A stretch of DNA of 64,000 nt from Pseudomonas sp. J452 (GTDB lineage: Bacteria > Pseudomonadota > Gammaproteobacteria > Pseudomonadales > Pseudomonadaceae), in the NCBI RefSeq assembly GCF_024666525.1, contig NZ_CP088294.1, positions 1,612,001 to 1,676,000 of the forward strand, in the 5' to 3' direction. Positions 27,741-36,036 of this stretch are shown here, piece by piece. Within the stretch, counting starts at the first letter, position 1. Each line of letters opens with the position of its first letter. A program made the translations under genes and the position numbers. The notes below the pieces were generated by a model that was not told the origin of the DNA, searched no databases, and saw only the letters and a program-made list of their open reading frames with translations.

Positions 27741-28432
27741 GACGCGCTCCTGACAAAACCACGGCTGGAGCGTTTCTCGAGGAAATGCATGCCGATCATG
27801 GCGAGGACGGTCAGCCCCAGGTAGATGAAGGCGGCGACCAGGAAGAAGGTGAAGGGTTCCTTGCTGGCGGTCACGGCGATCTGCGCGCGGCGCATGAGTT
27901 CTTCCAGGCCGATGACCGAGACCAGCGCGGTGTCCTTCATCAGGATCATGAAGAGGTTGCCCAGGCCGGGCAGAGCGATGCGCCACATCTGCGGCAGGAT
28001 CAGCCGCCAGAAGATCCGTGGACTGGACAGGCCGAGAGCCTGGCCGGCTTCGCGGTGGCCCTTGGGGATGGCCAGGATGGCGCCGCGGAACACCTCGGTG
28101 GCGTAGGCGCCGAAGCACAGGCCGAGGGCGATGGTGCCGGCGGCGAAGGCATTCAGTTCGAGGTCGGGTTTGCCCAGGGCTTCACCGATGCTGCGCATCA
28201 GGTTGACCGTGCCGAAGTAGATCAGCAGGACCCAGAGCAGTTCGGGCACGCCGCGAACGATGGTCGAGTAGCTGCCACCAAGCCATTGCAGCGGCTTGTG
28301 CGGCGAAGTCTTGGCCAGGGCGCCGAGCAGGCCGAGCACGAGGCCTAGGCACAGCGCGGACAGCGCCAACTGGATGGTCATCAGCGCGCCAGCCAGCAGG
28401 GCCGGGCCGAATCCGTGGAGGTCGAAGATCAT
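27737..28432 (-). CDS. Polar amino-acid ABC transporter permease (HisQ type)
   Basis: Second membrane subunit, 231 residues. It starts MIFDLHGFGPALLAGALMTIQLALSAL and has the conserved YSTIVRGVPELLWVLLIYFGT region. The EAA loop is HREAGQALGLSSPRIFWRLILPQMWRIALPG. The family is the His/Glu/Gln/Arg permease type, where HisQ and HisM form a heterodimer. Its stop overlaps the GTG of the following permease. It follows the binding protein by 55 bases, consistent with one operon ordered ATPase, binding protein, HisQ, HisM. Confidence 0.93.
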   Translation of the reverse strand: MIFDLHGFGPALLAGALMTIQLALSALCLGLVLGLLGALAKTSPHKPLQWLGGSYSTIVRGVPELLWVLLIYFGTVNLMRSIGEALGKPDLELNAFAAGTIALGLCFGAYATEVFRGAILAIPKGHREAGQALGLSSPRIFWRLILPQMWRIALPGLGNLFMILMKDTALVSVIGLEELMRRAQIAVTASKEPFTFFLVAAFIYLGLTVLAMIGMHFLEKRSSRGFVRSAS

Positions 28433-28487
28433 CGGAGGACTACTGCGAGGAATGACCGCCGCCCGGTTGGACGGCGGTCAGGCGGCA

Positions 28488-29240
28488 TCAATAGATGCTG
28501 AACGGGAAGTACTTGTCGTTGATCTGCTTGTAGGTACCGTCGGCGACGATTTCCTTCAGGGCAGCGTTCAGCTTCTCGCGCAGCGGGTCGCCCTTGCGCA
28601 CGGCGATGGCGATCTTGTCGTTGTCGAAGACCGGCTCGCCCTTGAACTCGAAGTCCTTGCCGGCGTCGCTCTTCAGCCATTCCCAGTTGACGAACTTGTC
28701 AGCCAGCACGCCGTCGAGGCGGCCAGAGGACAGGTCGAGGTAGGCGTTTTCCTGGGTGTCGTAGAGTTTGATCTCGACCACGCCGTCCAGGTTGTCTTCC
28801 AGCCAGGTGCCGGCGATGGTGGCGCGCTGGGCACCGATGACCTTGCCTTTCAGGCTGACTTTGTCAGCTTTGAGGTCGGAGGTTTTCGGGGCGATGAACT
28901 GCAGCTTGTTGGTGTAGTAGGCGTCGGTGAAGTCGACCGCTGCCTTGCGCTCTTCGGTGATCGACATGGAGGCGGCGAGGAAGTCGAACTTCTTCGCGTT
29001 CAGGGCCGGGATGATGCCGTCCCAGTCGGAGGTGACCACTTCGCACTCGGCTGCCATCTTGGCGCACAGGGCCTTGGCGATTTCCACGTCGAAGCCGCCG
29101 ACCTGGCCGCTGGCGTCGATCAGGTTGAAGGGCGGGTAGGCGCCTTCGGTGCCGATTTTCAGTTTGTCCGCGGCGATTGCACTGGTGCCGAAGGCCAGGG
29201 TGGCGACTGCGGCAAACAGGATCTTCTTATAGTTCTGCAT
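28488..29240 (-). CDS. Polar amino-acid ABC transporter substrate-binding protein
   Basis: Periplasmic binding protein of 250 residues. The signal peptide MQNYKKILFAAVATLAFGTSAIAA is followed by KLKIGTEGAYPPFNLIDASG, GFDVEIAKALCAKM and DWDGIIPALNAKKFDFLAASMSITEERKAAVDFTDAYY. This is the family 3 binding-protein pattern of lysine/arginine/ornithine or histidine binders. A GGAG lies eight bases before the ATG. By motif the ligand is probably a basic amino acid, but the exact ligand cannot be fixed from sequence. It follows the ATPase gene by 14 bases. Confidence 0.93.
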   Translation of the reverse strand: MQNYKKILFAAVATLAFGTSAIAADKLKIGTEGAYPPFNLIDASGQVGGFDVEIAKALCAKMAAECEVVTSDWDGIIPALNAKKFDFLAASMSITEERKAAVDFTDAYYTNKLQFIAPKTSDLKADKVSLKGKVIGAQRATIAGTWLEDNLDGVVEIKLYDTQENAYLDLSSGRLDGVLADKFVNWEWLKSDAGKDFEFKGEPVFDNDKIAIAVRKGDPLREKLNAALKEIVADGTYKQINDKYFPFSIY

Positions 29241-29254
29241 CGTATTGCTCCGTG

Positions 29255-30028
29255 TTAGCGATTGCTGGACATGAATTGTTTACAGCGTGCCGATTGCGGG
29301 TTGTCAAACACCTGGTCGGGCGGCCCCTGTTCTTCTACCAGGCCCTGGTGGAGGAATACCACCTCACTGGAGACCTGGCGGGCGAAGTTCATCTCGTGGG
29401 TAACCAGCAGCATGGTGCGACCTTCATCGGCAAGCGCGCGGATGACGTTAAGCACTTCCTGTACCATTTCCGGGTCGAGGGCCGAAGTCGGCTCGTCGAA
29501 CAGTATCACTTTAGGCTGCATGGCCAGGGTGCGCGCAATCGCTGCGCGTTGCTGCTGACCGCCGGAAAGCTGGTTGGGGTAGGCATGGCGCTTGTCGGCG
29601 ATGCCGACCTTGGCCAGCAGGGCTTCAGCTACCTCGGTGGCTTCGGCGCGGCTCTGGCCGAGTACGCGGCGCGGCGCCTCGATGATGTTGTCGAGCACGC
29701 TCATGTGCGGCCACAGGTTGAAATTCTGGAAGACGAAGCCGATCTCGCTGCGCAGGCGGTTGATCTGCTTGTTGTCGGCGGCGACCAGGTCGCCGTTCTT
29801 CGCGGGCTTGAGCTTGAGCTCCTCGCCGGCCACCAGGATCTGGCCCTGGTGCGGGTTTTCCAGCAGGTTGATGCAGCGCAGGAAGGTCGACTTGCCCGAG
29901 CCGGATGAGCCTAGGATGGAGATGACATCGCCGTCGCGGGCCGTCAGCGAGATGCCCTTGAGTACTTCAAGGTCGCCGTAGCGTTTATGCAGATTGCGGA
30001 TTTCCAGCGCGGGCGTTGCCTCGGCCAT
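29255..30028 (-). CDS. Polar amino-acid ABC transporter ATP-binding protein
   Basis: ATPase of 257 residues powering the adjacent importer (HisP type). Walker A is GSSGSGKSTFLRCINLLE, Q-loop FVFQNFNLWPHMSVLDN, signature LSGGQQQRAAIARTLAM, Walker B VILFDEPTSALDPEMV, switch LLVTHEMNFA. I chose the ATG at 30028 because AGAGGA lies six bases upstream and the protein then starts MAEATPALEIRNLHKRYG, as in the family; the frame is open a further 21 codons upstream with no such support. First gene of the four-gene transporter operon. Confidence 0.94.
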   Translation of the reverse strand: MAEATPALEIRNLHKRYGDLEVLKGISLTARDGDVISILGSSGSGKSTFLRCINLLENPHQGQILVAGEELKLKPAKNGDLVAADNKQINRLRSEIGFVFQNFNLWPHMSVLDNIIEAPRRVLGQSRAEATEVAEALLAKVGIADKRHAYPNQLSGGQQQRAAIARTLAMQPKVILFDEPTSALDPEMVQEVLNVIRALADEGRTMLLVTHEMNFARQVSSEVVFLHQGLVEEQGPPDQVFDNPQSARCKQFMSSNR

Positions 30029-30413
30029 GGGGGGTCCTCTTGGGTACGGAGTGCGCTCCGGCGGCTGGCCGCCATCCTGGCGTGGCGCCAAGCTAGCATA
30101 GCGCCAACTGGGGCGCCAAGCGGGTAGGGGCGGCTAGTGCTGCGCGGATCGGCATCGGTGTCGCATCGTCGCAGTTGCTTGTCGCGCAGGAACAAAAAAG
30201 ACCGCAGGGGTGGTCGGCGATTGCGCGATTACGTTAGCGGGCTCGGCACGTGCGGCGCCTTGGATGCGGCTTGCGTAAAGGTCGCGCAGTTTACGGTAGG
30301 CGTTCGCCAGGGTGAAGTCGGGAACCCGCAGGTCACGGGGCTTGGCGCTCTGCTAAAGTGTGTCCAGCCCGTCCGCAAAGACGGGCATTGGCGCGGAACT
30401 GCCGGGGGACGTC
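30029..30413. other. Divergent intergenic region upstream of transporter and cyclase operons
   Basis: 385 bases between two divergently transcribed operons, so both promoters are expected here. No coding frame or repeat is convincing. A hairpin GCCCGTC-CGCAAA-GACGGGC (30367-30386) lies in the leader just upstream of the cyclase ribosome-binding site and could affect its translation. I could not assign -10/-35 hexamers with confidence. Confidence 0.45.
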
Positions 30414-32252
30414 ATGCAGCAGGCGCAGCAGTCATCACGATCCTTTCGCTCGGCTTTATGGCTGGTGTGCGCCCTGGTGGTGCTGCTGGTGCCGGTGCTG
30501 CACCTGTGGGCACCGCTGCAGCGCTGGAGCAACAGCCACGGCGACTGGCTGATTCGCCAGCGTGCCGCCCAGCAGGTACCGGACCCGCGCCTGGTGGTGA
30601 TCGATATCGACGACACCAGTTTGCAGGTGCTGGCCGGCGAGGCGGGCAAGTGGCCCTGGCCGCGCTCGCTGCATGCCGAGCTGCTCGAGCACCTGCTGGC
30701 GCAGCAGGCCGAGGCGGTGGTGTTCGATGTGCTGTTCAGCGAGGCGGATCGCTTCCATCCGGACGCCGATGCCTATTTCGCCGAAATCCTGGCGCAAACC
30801 GACAAGGTTTACCTGGCCGCCTTGCAGCAGCAGGCGGTCGACCCCGGCAAAGCCCCACTACTAAGCAGTTACCCGGCGCAGACCGGTCTGCGCGCTGGCG
30901 ATCCACAGCAGCGCGGCCTGCTGCTGTTGCCGCAGGCGTTGCCGGCGACGCTGTGGAAGACCGGCACCATCAATTTCACCCCGGATGGCGACGGCGTCGG
31001 TCGCCGCTATGACCTCTACCGGCGCTTCGGCGACTGGCGCATGCCCTCGCTGCCGACGCGCCTGGCGCAGGATCGATCCGTGCAGTTGCCGGCGCAGAAC
31101 AGCTTCCTGCTCGATTGGCAGGGCGCCAGCCGTGTGCCCTATCCGCGCATCCCTTTTGCCGAGGCCCTGGCCCAGGCGCGGGGTGAGGCGGGCAAGCTGC
31201 CGGCTGACTACTTCAGCGGCAAGATCATCGTCATCGGCACCACCGCGGCCGGGCTCTACGACCTGCGCCGCACGCCGCTGGATGACCTGTACCCGGCGGT
31301 GTTCATCCTCACCACCGCCATCGACAACCTGCTCAATGGCGAGCAGTTGCACGCTGCCCCCGGCTGGCTGATGCCGCTGCTCTGCGTGGCGCTGGTGCTG
31401 CTGCTCCAGTTGCTGTTGCTGCGTGAGCGTCTGCTGCTGGTCAGCCTGCTGACTGCCGGGCTGAGCCTGGGGCTGTTCGGCGGCGCCTATCTGCTGGCGC
31501 GCAACGGCCTGCTGGTCAGCGTGCTGCCCAGCCTGCTGGCGCTGTGGCTGCTGCTCGCCCTGGCCCTGGCGGTGTTCTACCGGCGCCGCCGGCAGCAGCT
31601 GAATACCACCATCAGTATGTTCAGCCGCTTCCTCGATCCGCAGGTGGTGGCCCAACTGGTCGCCCGTGAAGACCCACAGGCCTTGCTGGCCAGTCGCGAT
31701 TGCCAGCTGACCGTGCTGTTCTCCGATATTCGCAACTTCACCACCATGTCCGAGCGGCACAGTGCCCAGGAAATCATGCAGATCCTGGAGAACTACTTCG
31801 CCGGTCAGGTGGATGTGCTGTTCAAGCACCGTGCGACCCTCGACAAGTTCATCGGCGACGCCATCATGGCCTTCTGGGGTGCCCCGCAGGACAACCCCAA
31901 TCAGGCGGTGGATGCGGTGAGTGCGGCGCTGGAGATGGTCGACAACGTCGAGCGTTACCGTCGCGACTTCAATCACCCGGACTTCGACATCGGCATCGGC
32001 CTGCATACCGGTCCGGCGGTGGTTGGCATGGTCGGTACCAGCAAGCGCTACGACTACACTGCCATTGGTGACACGGTGAATCTGGCCAGCCGCATCGAGG
32101 GCCTGACCAAGGGCCGCGCGCGCCTGCTGGTGTCGGCCGCGACTATGCAGGCCTGTGGCGATGCCTTCGATTTCTTGCCCCACGGCGACTTCCAGGTCAA
32201 GGGCCGTAACGAGCCGGTGACCCTCTTCGAACCCAGGAGAAAACCATCATGA
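30414..32252 (+). CDS. CHASE2-domain class III adenylate cyclase
   Basis: Membrane sensor cyclase of 612 residues. A helix near the N-terminus (LWLVCALVVLLVPVLHLW) is followed by an extracytoplasmic CHASE2 domain (about 40-310, VVIDIDDTSLQVL through YPAVFILTTAIDNLLNG). Three membrane helices (about 320-400) come next, and a class III cyclase domain (about 420-600). Both metal aspartates are present (LFSDIRNFT and FIGDAIMAFWG). The adenine-recognition lysine is in LDKFIGD, and YTAIGDTVNLASRIE supplies the N and R of the transition-state site, so it should be active. The ATG at 30414 has GGGGGA upstream; a GTG at 30360 is less likely. Its stop overlaps the SH3 gene. Confidence 0.93.
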   Translation: MQQAQQSSRSFRSALWLVCALVVLLVPVLHLWAPLQRWSNSHGDWLIRQRAAQQVPDPRLVVIDIDDTSLQVLAGEAGKWPWPRSLHAELLEHLLAQQAEAVVFDVLFSEADRFHPDADAYFAEILAQTDKVYLAALQQQAVDPGKAPLLSSYPAQTGLRAGDPQQRGLLLLPQALPATLWKTGTINFTPDGDGVGRRYDLYRRFGDWRMPSLPTRLAQDRSVQLPAQNSFLLDWQGASRVPYPRIPFAEALAQARGEAGKLPADYFSGKIIVIGTTAAGLYDLRRTPLDDLYPAVFILTTAIDNLLNGEQLHAAPGWLMPLLCVALVLLLQLLLLRERLLLVSLLTAGLSLGLFGGAYLLARNGLLVSVLPSLLALWLLLALALAVFYRRRRQQLNTTISMFSRFLDPQVVAQLVAREDPQALLASRDCQLTVLFSDIRNFTTMSERHSAQEIMQILENYFAGQVDVLFKHRATLDKFIGDAIMAFWGAPQDNPNQAVDAVSAALEMVDNVERYRRDFNHPDFDIGIGLHTGPAVVGMVGTSKRYDYTAIGDTVNLASRIEGLTKGRARLLVSAATMQACGDAFDFLPHGDFQVKGRNEPVTLFEPRRKPS

Positions 32253-32743
32253 TCAGAGCGTTGACTGCTGTTCTGCTGCTGACGGGCTGGCTGTTCAGCA
32301 CCGTCGTGCAGGCCGAAGTGCGCAGCGGTATTACCGTGGAGGCCACCGCCCTGCGTGAAGCGGCAGGTGCGGCTGCGCCAGTGCTGCAGCAACTGCCGGC
32401 ACAGAGCAGGTTGAGCATCCTCAAGCGTCAGGGCGGCTGGTATCAGGTGCAGACCAGCGCCGGCCAGCAGGGATGGGTGGCGTTGCTGGCGGTGCGCTTC
32501 GACAAGAGTGCAGCAGCCAAGGGCGGCAACATTGGCGCCCTGCTGGAAAGCAGCACGGCCGTGGCCCCGGCGACCGGCGTGGCCACCGGTGTGCGTGGGG
32601 TCAGCGATGACCAGCTGGAGGCGGGCGGTGCCGGCAGCCAGTCACTGCAGGAGCTCGATCGCTACGCGGTGACACCCGGCAGCGCGCGGGCCTTCGCCCA
32701 ATCCGGCGGGCTGCGTAGCCAGACCATCGCCTACCCCAACTGA
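32249..32743 (+). CDS. SH3-domain periplasmic protein
   Basis: Small exported protein of 164 residues. A signal peptide (RALTAVLLLTGWLFSTVVQA) is followed by a bacterial SH3 domain (about 25-85) with TALREAAGAAAPVLQQLP, RLSILKRQGGWYQVQ and GQQGWVALLAVRF. A low-complexity tail ends in SQTIAYPN. SH3b domains often bind peptidoglycan or proteins; the partner here is unknown. The start overlaps the cyclase stop (ATGA), with AGGAG upstream, and the M48 lipoprotein follows by 15 bases. The three genes form an operon. Confidence 0.87.
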   Translation: MIRALTAVLLLTGWLFSTVVQAEVRSGITVEATALREAAGAAAPVLQQLPAQSRLSILKRQGGWYQVQTSAGQQGWVALLAVRFDKSAAAKGGNIGALLESSTAVAPATGVATGVRGVSDDQLEAGGAGSQSLQELDRYAVTPGSARAFAQSGGLRSQTIAYPN

Positions 32744-32758
32744 GCAGGAGCCGAGAGC

Positions 32759-33655
32759 ATGCAAGACTTTCTATGCCGTGCCGTACTACTCGCCCTGGTC
32801 GCCAGCCTCACGGCCTGTCAGGGTCTGGAGTCCCTCGAGGGCGTGAATATCCAGGGTGTCGACCTGGGCGTACTGTCCAGCGCCAGCAAGAACCTCAGCG
32901 CCATGGCCGACAAGACCGAGGACGAGGAGCAGGTCATCGGTAGCAGCACCGCCGCCCTGTTACTCCAGCAGGCGTCGCTGCTGGATAACCCGGCGCTGCA
33001 GGCCTACGTCAACCGGGTGGGCCGCTGGGTAGCGTTGAACAGTGAGCGCCCCGATCTACCCTGGCGCTTCGGCGTGTTGAACAACTCGGCGGTGGGCGCC
33101 TACGCCGCGCCTGGCGGCTATGTGTTCATCACCAGCGGCCTGCTGGCGCGGATGGACAGCGAGGCCGAGTTGGCTGGCGTACTGGCCCATGAAGTAGCCC
33201 ACGTTGTGCGCCAGCATCACCTCGACGCGATCAAGCAGCAGGCCGGCGCCGGCTTGCTGGCCAATGTCACGCGCCTGGCGGTGCAGGCCCACCAGGCCAG
33301 CTCGGGTAGCGTCGGCAGCAACGATGCGCTGACCAATACGAAATTCGATCAGGTGGTGACCAACCTCTACACCCGTGGCCTGGATCGCGGTGACGAGTAC
33401 GAGGCCGATGCCATGGGCGCGGTGATCGCCGCCCGCGCCGGCTACGATCCCTACGGCCTGGCCACCGTGCTGCAAGGCATGGCGACCATGAAGCAGGACG
33501 ATGCCGCCCTGGTGACCTTCCTCAAGGTGCACCCGAATATCGGCGATCGCCTGACTCGCCTGGAACCGACCTATCTGTATCTGGAGCGTTTCAGCGGCAA
33601 TGGCAGCCAGCTGACCCTGGAGCAGCGCTATCAGCAGGAGCTGTCCGGCAGGTAA
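32759..33655 (+). CDS. M48-family metalloprotease lipoprotein
   Basis: Zinc peptidase of 298 residues attached to a membrane by lipid. The signal peptide ends in the lipobox SLTAC (Cys20), followed by a linker. The M48 domain has the HExxH zinc site in VLAHEVAHVVRQHHLDAI and the distal glutamate in GDEYEADAMGAVIAARAGY, plus HPNIGDRLTRLE. It resembles the LoiP/YggG and BepA-like periplasmic peptidases that degrade misfolded outer-membrane proteins, but lacks a TPR tail. Third gene of the cyclase operon. No sorting-signal Asp follows the Cys (it is Q-G), so the outer membrane is likely. Confidence 0.92.
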   Translation: MQDFLCRAVLLALVASLTACQGLESLEGVNIQGVDLGVLSSASKNLSAMADKTEDEEQVIGSSTAALLLQQASLLDNPALQAYVNRVGRWVALNSERPDLPWRFGVLNNSAVGAYAAPGGYVFITSGLLARMDSEAELAGVLAHEVAHVVRQHHLDAIKQQAGAGLLANVTRLAVQAHQASSGSVGSNDALTNTKFDQVVTNLYTRGLDRGDEYEADAMGAVIAARAGYDPYGLATVLQGMATMKQDDAALVTFLKVHPNIGDRLTRLEPTYLYLERFSGNGSQLTLEQRYQQELSGR

Positions 33656-33676
33656 TGCATGCGGCAAACGGCACCA

Positions 33677-33708
33677 CAAAACCCGCCGATTTGGCGGGTT
33701 TTGTTTTG
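33677..33708 (+). terminator. Terminator after the M48 gene
   Basis: Inverted repeat CAAAACCCGCC / GGCGGGTTTTG with a short loop, followed by TTTTGG. It begins 22 bases after the M48 stop and can work in both directions for the convergent HD-GYP gene. Confidence 0.8.
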
Positions 33709-33735
33709 GTGATGAGCAGGCGCAAGCCGCTTTTG

Positions 33736-33761
33736 CCCCCTCTCCCGTTTACGGGAGAGGG
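33736..33761. repeat. CTCTCCC palindrome
   Basis: Short palindrome CCCTCTCCCGTTTACGGGAG followed by AGGG. Related copies occur at 46871-46899 and 51664-51701, each within 60 bases of a REP doublet. Confidence 0.6.
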
Positions 33762-33782
33762 TGAGTTGCCCAGTGCAGCGTG

Positions 33783-33841
33783 GTAGCCCGGATGCAATCC
33801 GGGAGCGGAGCTGCCTGCTTCCCGGATTGCATCCGGGCTAC
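33783..33841. repeat. REP doublet (GTAGCCCGGATGCAATCCGG type)
   Basis: Two inverted REP units: GTAGCCCGGATGCAATCCGG, a 17-base spacer, then the reverse complement ending CCGGGCTAC. This is one of five such doublets in the window, all intergenic, lying between convergent M48 and HD-GYP genes. Confidence 0.85.
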
Positions 33842-33903
33842 GGCGAGGTGTTTTCGGACACGTTGGCAGGCGTTGAAGCACGGGGGAGCTAGAGCTAACC
33901 CGT

Positions 33904-35859
33904 TCAATGGCTGTGCTTGCCGCCCGGCTCGAAGTCGCAGACATGATGGGCGTAGGGTGGCGCGCCGGGCGTTGTCAGGGCCGTGCTCGGTGCCGGTAGC
34001 GGCATGCTCTGCCCCGGATTGATATAGCAGCGCGATTCGATGAACACCCGCACCAAATCGCCATCCAGCAGGCCGCTCTTGACCTCGGACTGGAGGATGT
34101 CGAGGGCGTGATCGGTGGGCACCGCCGGCTTGTACGGGCGGTCGGCGGCGGTCAGTGCGTCATAGATGTCGCAGATGGTCATGATCCGCGAAGCGCAGGG
34201 AATGGCATCACCGGCCAGGCCCTTGGGGTAACCGCTGCCGTCGAGCTTTTCATGGTGCGCCGCGGCGATTTCCGGGATGCGTTGCAGGGCCGGGGTCCAG
34301 GGGATCAGTTGGAGGAAGTCGCGGGTGTGCACCACGTGCCGCTCGATCTCGGCGCGCTCCTCCTGGGTCAGGCTGCCGCGGCGAATGGCCAGGGCGCAGA
34401 ACTCGCTGTCCGAGAGCAGGCCGATCAGGCTGTCGTCGTGGTTCTTCACCACCTGGCCCTGGATCTCCTGCAGGTGATGGAAGTCACCCTCGGTCAGCAC
34501 GCTCGGCTCGTTGGCCTTGAGAATGTCGCGCAGGTAATGATCGAGACGCTCGCACTCCAGAGCCAGTTCGCTTTCCCACTGCAGGCGCTGCTCCTCGGCC
34601 AGGCCGCCGTGCTGGCGATAGGCGTGCAGCATGCGCTTGAGCATCTGGTTCTGCAGGCTCTCCTTGGCCAGTGCCACCCGGTAACGCAGGTTGTCGACTG
34701 CCGATTCGGGCAGCTTCTTCGCCTTGGTCAGCACATGCTCGCGCACCCCGACCTTGCCGAAGTCATGCAGCAGCGCGGCATAGCGCAGCTCGCGCAGGCC
34801 CTCGTCATTGAACGCCTGCTGGCGGATATGCGACTGCGGCGCCTGCGGCAGCTGGCGGGCGAGGGCGATGCACAGGTCGGCGACGCGGAACGAGTGGCCG
34901 CTGGAGGTGGGGTCGCGCTGCTCGATGGCGAATACCGAAGCCTGCACGAAGCCGTCAAACAGCTGGCTGATGTCGTCCAGCAGCTGGCGGTTCTCGATTG
35001 CCACCGCCGCCTGGCTGGCCAGGGCGCGCAACGAGGTGGCCATCACCGCATCGAACGGAATCGCCTCGCCAGCTGCGTTCTGACAGTTGATGAACTCCAG
35101 CACGCCGACCACGTCGCGGCGGTGGTTGAGCATGGGGATCGCCAGCAGCGACATGGTGCGGTAGCCCACCTGCATGTCGAACGAGCGGTTGAAGCGGTAC
35201 GGCGCCTCGGACGGGATGGCATAGGCATCGGCAATATCCAGCTCGGTGCTGGTCAGCGCCACGTAGCCGGCAATCGAGGCCTTGGTCAGCGGCATGCGCT
35301 GCTCCTGAAAGCGCGTCGGCATCGAACTGTTCTGCGTCAGCTTGAAGATCAGCTGGGCCTGCTCGCCCTTCTTGTCGACCAGAAACAGCGAGGCGGCATC
35401 GCTGTTGGACAGCCGCCGGCCCTCGGTGAGGATCTTGCTCAGCAGGCGCTCCAGATCCTTCTCGGCAGACAGCGCCAGGCCGACATCGACCAGCTTCTGC
35501 AGATCGCCATCCTTGCTCTGCAGGGCATTGGCCAGTTGCGTGGTCTTCTGCTTCAGGCGGAACTGCTCGGCAGCGAAGCCGAGCAGGGCCAGCAGTTCCT
35601 CTTCACTGGCCTTGGCCGGTAGCGGCAGCACACCGTCCATTGCCGCGAAGGCCACCAGGGTGGCGCCGCCGGCCTGCCAGTCGGCCAGGGCATGGCTGGT
35701 CAGCAATCCCTCATCGAGCAGCAACACCTCGGCGCCGCTGCTCTCCAGTTCGTTCGGTTGGCTGATGGTCTTGAGGCTGACGCCCTCGCGCTGCAAGCGT
35801 GCGTACAGGCTGGACTCGGCAAAGAGTGGGCTATGCCCCACTGTGCAGCTGGCTGTCAT
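33904..35859 (-). CDS. HD-GYP phosphodiesterase with GAF and degenerate receiver-like domain
   Basis: Predicted cyclic-di-GMP phosphodiesterase of 651 residues. The N-terminal 100 or so residues resemble a receiver fold that has lost its phosphorylation pocket (VLLLDEGLL). A helix (KQKTTQLANALQSK) links to a GAF domain (about 125-300, GRRLSNSDAASLFLVDKK, then TMSLLAIPMLNHRRDVVGVLEFIN). The HD-GYP domain (about 310-590) has the metal-binding HD in LLHDFGKVGV, HHEKLDGSGYPKGL and CDIYDALTAADRPYK. I start at the ATG 35859 because GAGG precedes it and the upstream extension is non-conserved in look. It stands alone and converges on the M48 operon. Confidence 0.9.
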   Translation of the reverse strand: MTASCTVGHSPLFAESSLYARLQREGVSLKTISQPNELESSGAEVLLLDEGLLTSHALADWQAGGATLVAFAAMDGVLPLPAKASEEELLALLGFAAEQFRLKQKTTQLANALQSKDGDLQKLVDVGLALSAEKDLERLLSKILTEGRRLSNSDAASLFLVDKKGEQAQLIFKLTQNSSMPTRFQEQRMPLTKASIAGYVALTSTELDIADAYAIPSEAPYRFNRSFDMQVGYRTMSLLAIPMLNHRRDVVGVLEFINCQNAAGEAIPFDAVMATSLRALASQAAVAIENRQLLDDISQLFDGFVQASVFAIEQRDPTSSGHSFRVADLCIALARQLPQAPQSHIRQQAFNDEGLRELRYAALLHDFGKVGVREHVLTKAKKLPESAVDNLRYRVALAKESLQNQMLKRMLHAYRQHGGLAEEQRLQWESELALECERLDHYLRDILKANEPSVLTEGDFHHLQEIQGQVVKNHDDSLIGLLSDSEFCALAIRRGSLTQEERAEIERHVVHTRDFLQLIPWTPALQRIPEIAAAHHEKLDGSGYPKGLAGDAIPCASRIMTICDIYDALTAADRPYKPAVPTDHALDILQSEVKSGLLDGDLVRVFIESRCYINPGQSMPLPAPSTALTTPGAPPYAHHVCDFEPGGKHSH

Positions 35860-36036
35860 CACTGGAACCCTCGGCGGCGCAGGGGGAGTAACGCTCGCCT
35901 GAGTATTGCACCAGTACCTGCACCCTTCCATGCCGTTCGGCTTGTGAGGGGCAGGCTGTGTTGGGGGCAGTTAGCTGTTGGGCGGTCACGCAACCTTTGC
36001 TGAGGTGCAAGGGGTAGAGGCCCCTTCTGTGCGTTG

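Noticed and set aside
27051..28118. 355-codon version of the HisM-type permease with an upstream extension
   Set aside because: The extra N-terminal residues lie over the HisQ-type gene and are arginine/proline-rich; the GTG at 27740 with GTGA overlap is the sensible start.
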